This document shows positions 60,661-64,000 of a stretch of 64,000 nt of DNA, piece after piece. The translations under genes and the position numbers were made by a program. The stretch is from Streptomyces mirabilis. GTDB lineage: Bacteria; Actinomycetota; Actinomycetes; Streptomycetales; Streptomycetaceae. Location of the stretch: contig NZ_CP074102.1 in assembly GCF_018310535.1 (NCBI RefSeq), forward strand, positions 4,836,001 through 4,900,000, given 5' to 3'. The notes beneath the pieces were generated by a model. That model saw only the letters and a list, made by a program, of their open reading frames with translations. It made no database searches and had not been told where the DNA came from. How positions within the stretch are numbered: the first letter of the stretch is position 1; every line of letters starts with the position of its first letter.

Positions 60661-62211
60661 ATGTCTGAAACAGGCACCTCAGCCTCGGCGAAGTCGGCGG
60701 CCGAACTCGCCGACGCACACAGCAACCGCTGGAAAGCGCTCGCGTTCATCGCGCTCGCCCAGCTGATGGTCGTCCTCGACGCGACCATCGTGAACATCGC
60801 GCTGCCCTCCGCCCAGCAGGACCTGGGGATATCGGACGGCAACCGTCAGTGGGTCATCACGGCCTACGCCCTCGCCTTCGGCGGTCTGCTGCTCTTCGGC
60901 GGCCGTATCGCCGACCTGTGGGGCCGCAAGCGCACCTTCGTCACCGGTCTGATCGGCTTCGCGGGCGCCTCCGCCCTCGGCGGCGCCGCGCAGAGCTCGG
61001 CGATGCTGCTCGGCGCCCGCGCGCTGCAGGGCGCGTTCGGCGCACTGCTCGCCCCCGCCGCGCTCTCGCTGCTCGCGGTGATGTTCACCGACGCCAAGGA
61101 GCGCGCCAAGGCGTTCGGCATCTACGGTGCGATCGCCGGTGGCGGTGGCGCCGTCGGCCTGATCCTCGGCGGCTTCCTCACCGAGTACCTGAACTGGCGC
61201 TGGACGTTCTTCGTGAACATCCCGTTCGCGATCATCGCCGCCCTGGGTGCGTACTTCGTCATCCGTGAGCCGGCCGGCGGCCGCAACCGCTCGCCGCTCG
61301 ACATCCCCGGTGTCATCCTCTCCACCCTGGGCCTGGTCTCCCTGGTCTACGGCTTCACCCGTGCCGAGTCCAACGGCTGGAGCGACTCCACCACCATCGG
61401 TCTGTTCGTCGCCTCGGCGGTGCTGCTCGCGGCCTTCGTCTTCACCGAGTCCAAGGTCAAGGCCCCGCTGCTGCCGCTGCGCGTGATCACCGAACGCAAC
61501 CGCGGCGGTGTCTACCTCTCGCTCGGCCTCGCGATCATCGCGATGTTCGGCCTGTTCCTCTTCCTGACCTACTACCTGCAGATCGTGAAGGGCTACTCGC
61601 CGGTCAAGACCGGCTTCGCCTTCCTGCCGATGATCGCGGGCATGATCACGGGCTCCACCCAGATCGGCGCTCGTCTGATGACCCGCGTCCCGCCGCGGCT
61701 GCTGATGGCACCGGGCTTCGCCCTGGCCGCCGTGGGCATGCTGCTGCTGACCCAGATGGAGATCAACTCCTCCTACGCGGGTCTGCTGCTCCCGGCCCAG
61801 CTGCTGCTCGGCCTCGGTATGGGTACGGCGTTCATGCCCGCCATGTCCCTGGCCACGTACGGTGTTCAGCCGAAGGACGCCGGTGTCGCCTCCGCGATGG
61901 TCAACACCTCGCAGCAGGTGGGCGGCGCGATCGGTACGGCCCTGCTGAACACGATCGCCGCCTCGGCGACCACCTCGTACATCAAGGACCACATCGCCGG
62001 TGCCGCCTCCAAGCCGCAGCAGCAGCTCGTCCAGCTGCAGGGCATGGTGAACGGCTACACCAACGCCATCTGGTTCGCCGTCGGCATCCTGGTGGTCGCG
62101 GCCACGATCGCCGCGACCCTCGTCAACACCGGCCGCCCGGACATGTCCGCGGCCTCCGGCGCGGGCGACGGTGTCGAGGACGAGGTCAAGGTGCCGGTGA
62201 TCGCCCACTGA
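60661..62211 (+). CDS. MFS exporter, DHA2 type, second copy
   Basis: 516 aa. ATG 60661 with GGAGTGGG upstream; GTG 60649 is an in-frame alternative. First helix LMVVLDATIVNIALPSAQ, motif A GGRIADLWGRKRTFVTG, motif C YGAIAGGGGAVGLILGG and 14 helices. Codon bias is extreme (nearly all C/G third positions), suggesting strong expression. Likely a drug efflux pump controlled by the preceding TetR. Confidence 0.9.
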   Translation: MSETGTSASAKSAAELADAHSNRWKALAFIALAQLMVVLDATIVNIALPSAQQDLGISDGNRQWVITAYALAFGGLLLFGGRIADLWGRKRTFVTGLIGFAGASALGGAAQSSAMLLGARALQGAFGALLAPAALSLLAVMFTDAKERAKAFGIYGAIAGGGGAVGLILGGFLTEYLNWRWTFFVNIPFAIIAALGAYFVIREPAGGRNRSPLDIPGVILSTLGLVSLVYGFTRAESNGWSDSTTIGLFVASAVLLAAFVFTESKVKAPLLPLRVITERNRGGVYLSLGLAIIAMFGLFLFLTYYLQIVKGYSPVKTGFAFLPMIAGMITGSTQIGARLMTRVPPRLLMAPGFALAAVGMLLLTQMEINSSYAGLLLPAQLLLGLGMGTAFMPAMSLATYGVQPKDAGVASAMVNTSQQVGGAIGTALLNTIAASATTSYIKDHIAGAASKPQQQLVQLQGMVNGYTNAIWFAVGILVVAATIAATLVNTGRPDMSAASGAGDGVEDEVKVPVIAH

Positions 62212-62307
62212 TCACCCGTACCGCCCGTACCGCCGCTGGTACCTCCGGTGCTTCAGGTGCTTCGCGTACGGGCGCGGGGTGGGGACGCCTCGCCCGTACG
62301 AATCCCA

Positions 62308-62350
62308 GGGTCCGCCCCGGTTCCGAGTTCATCGGAGCCGGGGCGGACCC
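62308..62350. terminator. Bidirectional terminator between convergent MFS and MarR genes
   Basis: A 13-bp perfect stem (62308-62320 with 62338-62350), followed by an AACCGCC/AACCCGTC simple repeat to the MarR stop. Confidence 0.8.
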
Positions 62351-62402
62351 ACGTCCACCCCCTGCCAACCGCCAACCCGCCAACCGCCAACCCGTCAACC
62401 CG

Positions 62403-62912
62403 TCAACGCAGCCAAGGCAGGTCCGCGCCCGCGTCCTTCGGCTGCAGCCCCTCGGCGATGATCCGCATGGCCTCGCCGAGGGCTTTGTGCTGTTCGGGCG
62501 TGAGCCGGTCGAAGAAGGCCTGCCGTACGGCGTCGACATGGCCCGGCGCGGCCTTGCTCAGCACCTCGTAACCGGCGTCGGTGAGGACGGCGAACTGGCC
62601 CCGCTTGTCGGAGGGGCAGTCCTCGCGGCGCACCCACCCGTTCTTCTCCAGGCGGGCGATCGCGTGCGAGAGGCGCGAGCGGGTGATCTTCGCGTTCATG
62701 GCCAGCTCGGTCATCCGCAGCCTTCTGCGCGGCGCCTCGACGAGCTGGACGAGCAGACCGTAGTAGACGTGCGGCATGCCCGCGTCGCGCTGCAGCTGAC
62801 GGTCGAGATGGTCCTCGAGGAGGGTGGCGGCGTTCATGTACGCACGCCAGGTGCGCTGTTCCTCGTCGGTGAGCCAGCGCGGCTCTTCAGCGGAAGCGGA
62901 TGCCGTATTCAT
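62403..62912 (-). CDS. MarR family regulator
   Basis: 169 aa. ATG 62912 is preceded by GTGGAG; the longer frame to 63002 lacks a site and would cross the promoter. Winged helix RLRMTELAMNAKITRSRLSHAIARLEKNGWV and wing REDCPSDKRGQFAVLTDAG are typical. It is divergent from the dioxygenase gene at 63041 and probably represses it through the TTGA-N4-TCAA-like sites in between. Confidence 0.9.
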   Translation of the reverse strand: MNTASASAEEPRWLTDEEQRTWRAYMNAATLLEDHLDRQLQRDAGMPHVYYGLLVQLVEAPRRRLRMTELAMNAKITRSRLSHAIARLEKNGWVRREDCPSDKRGQFAVLTDAGYEVLSKAAPGHVDAVRQAFFDRLTPEQHKALGEAMRIIAEGLQPKDAGADLPWLR

Positions 62913-62936
62913 GCACTCCACTGTACGAGCCCCTTC

Positions 62937-62990
62937 TTGAATGTTAAACAAATCGGGAGTATGGTTCCGCATGGAAGCTTGAGACTTCAA
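62937..62990. promoter_or_regulatory. Candidate MarR sites
   Basis: TTGAATGTTAA (62937-62947) and TTGAGACTTCAA (62979-62990) are short inverted repeats of the TTGA-N4-TYAA type commonly bound by MarR proteins, in the 128-bp gap between the divergent genes. Confidence 0.5.
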
Positions 62991-63040
62991 ATAACTTCCC
63001 AATCGGTCTTACGATGGACCCCCCGGAGGGAGTAGCCGCC

Positions 63041-63853
63041 ATGTCTGTCGCCACGTCTGCCGTCACCGAGGGGCGTGCGCCGCAGGAGCGCATGCCCGCC
63101 CTCTACCTCAGTCATGGCGCACCGCCGCTCGCCGACGACCCGATCTGGCCCGGAGAGCTGGCCGCCTGGTCCGCCGAACTGCCCCGTCCCAAGGCGATCC
63201 TGATGGTCTCCGCCCACTGGGAGGAGGCCCCGCTGGCCCTCGGCGCGGTCCAGACCGTACCGCTCGTCTACGACTTCTGGGGTTTCCCCGAGCACTACTA
63301 CCAGGTCCGGTACGCGGCTCCCGGCGCCCCCCAACTCGCCGAGTCCGTACGGAAGCTGCTGCGCGCCCCCGGCGTTCCCGTCCAGGACATCCCGGACCGC
63401 GGCCTCGATCACGGCGCCTACGTTCCTCTCGTCGAGATGTTCCCCGACGCCGACATCCCTGTCCTGCAGATCTCCATGCCGACCCTCGATCCGGTGAAGC
63501 TGATGGAGATCGGACGCAAGCTGGCGCCGCTGCGCGACGAGGGCGTCCTGATCGTGGGCTCCGGCTTCTTCACCCACAACCTGGCCGCGCTGCGCCAGGG
63601 CGGCATTCCCTCCTGGTCGGTCGAGTTCGACGACTGGGGCCACCGCGCCCTGGACGCCCGTGACTGGGACGCCCTGCTCGACTTCGGCCGCAAGTCCCCG
63701 GCCGGCCTCCTGGCCCACCCCCGTACCGAGCACTTCGCTCCGCTCTTCGTGGCGATGGGCGCGGCGGACGCCACGGGCGAACTGGACGAGCAGCGGTCGG
63801 TGATCGACGGGTTCTGGCTGGGGCTGGCCAAGCGGTCGGTCCAGTTCGGCTGA
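63041..63853 (+). CDS. Class III extradiol dioxygenase (4,5-DOPA dioxygenase/YgiD type)
   Basis: 270 aa. GGAGGGAG precedes ATG 63041; the frame opens at 63014. The zinc/iron ligand motifs of the DODA family are seen: YLSHGAPPL, VSAHWEE, GLDHGAYVPL, GFFTHNL and HFAPLFV. Such enzymes open catechol rings between or beside the hydroxyls. The divergent MarR regulator suggests induction by a phenolic compound. Confidence 0.9.
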   Translation: MSVATSAVTEGRAPQERMPALYLSHGAPPLADDPIWPGELAAWSAELPRPKAILMVSAHWEEAPLALGAVQTVPLVYDFWGFPEHYYQVRYAAPGAPQLAESVRKLLRAPGVPVQDIPDRGLDHGAYVPLVEMFPDADIPVLQISMPTLDPVKLMEIGRKLAPLRDEGVLIVGSGFFTHNLAALRQGGIPSWSVEFDDWGHRALDARDWDALLDFGRKSPAGLLAHPRTEHFAPLFVAMGAADATGELDEQRSVIDGFWLGLAKRSVQFG

Positions 63854-63890
63854 TCCAGCGGTCCTTCGGGCTGATCCGGAGGACCTCCCG

Positions 63891-64000
63891 CTAGAGGCCC
63901 TTCTCGTACCAGGCCACATCCCAGTACCGGCCGAACTTCCGGCCCACCTCCCGGTACGTGCCGACGTGCCGGAACCCGAAGCGTTCGTGCAGCCGCACGG
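63891..64000 (-). CDS. GNAT acetyltransferase, C-terminal end (gene cut by window edge)
   Basis: The last 36 codons on the minus strand read RLHERFGFRHVGTYREVGRKFGRYWDVAWYE, the typical end of phosphinothricin-acetyltransferase-like GNAT enzymes (YExxGF-type acetyl-CoA region and aromatic tail). The rest lies outside the window. Confidence 0.8.
   Translation of the reverse strand, partial: VRLHERFGFRHVGTYREVGRKFGRYWDVAWYEKGL

Noticed and set aside
60679..62208. Long minus-strand open frame over the second MFS gene
   Set aside because: Antisense shadow of an extremely GC3-biased gene; no recognisable domain.
1..64000. rRNA genes, plasmid or chromosomal replication origin
   Set aside because: No rRNA-like sequence, DnaA-box cluster or replication gene was seen.

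Overview
The window reads as actinomycete chromosome, most likely Streptomyces. GC is very high with strong third-position bias, GTG starts are frequent, ribosome sites are AGGAG-like, and there are many secreted proteins. It also has families typical of that genus: a chaplin module, neighbouring DUF6230/DUF6114 genes, a DUF7144 protein, a YtrA-type GntR operon and large MFS exporters. No rRNA, CRISPR array or replication origin was seen. The only complete tRNA gene is a tRNA-Arg(CCT) at 53203-53275 on the minus strand.

Layout. 0-13 kb holds mostly secreted and membrane functions: a rhomboid protease, an acyltransferase, a sedolisin, a Tat-exported FAD oxidase, a DUF6230/DUF6114 cluster, a DUF4232 lipoprotein and a frameshifted secreted trypsin-like protease. 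13.4-18.1 kb is a GntR(YtrA)-ABC ATPase-permease operon followed by a 52-aa peptide gene coupled to a second acyltransferase and a polysaccharide deacetylase. 18.4-53.3 kb is an accessory island. It is punctuated by six or seven same-orientation copies of the 3' half of the tRNA-Arg gene, which look like successive attachment sites, and it ends with a truncated tyrosine integrase beside the intact tRNA. Its segments carry a chaplin fusion protein, a repeat-rich secreted protein, an acetolactate-synthase-type enzyme, a flavodoxin-like reductase, a membrane molybdoenzyme, a LacI-controlled sugar ABC transporter with a PfkB kinase, a cysteine-free double-glycine-leader peptide, a SUKH immunity-type protein, two amino-acid permeases under a GntR regulator, a lactococcin-972-like bacteriocin and several small membrane proteins. 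Between them lie remnants of IS21, ISL3, ISAs1 and IS5-type transposition genes. 53.3-64 kb returns to ordinary chromosome: regulator/exporter pairs (TetR/MFS twice), a double-length IclR regulator, an M6 metalloprotease, MarR with an extradiol dioxygenase, and the end of an acetyltransferase gene.

How it works together. The best-supported regulatory circuit is the LacI module. A pair of TGTCA-N4-TGACA sites 16 bp apart lies between the binding-protein gene and the divergent kinase gene, and a second pair with the same spacing lies upstream of a small antibiotic-biosynthesis-monooxygenase-fold gene. The YtrA-type GntR has a near-perfect palindrome over its own promoter region. In the island, several genes (18.15, 21.9 and 27.4 kb) are cut short close to tRNA-half copies, as expected where elements integrated and later decayed. 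Several frameshifts and stops are reported as seen; sequencing error cannot be excluded from one sequence.
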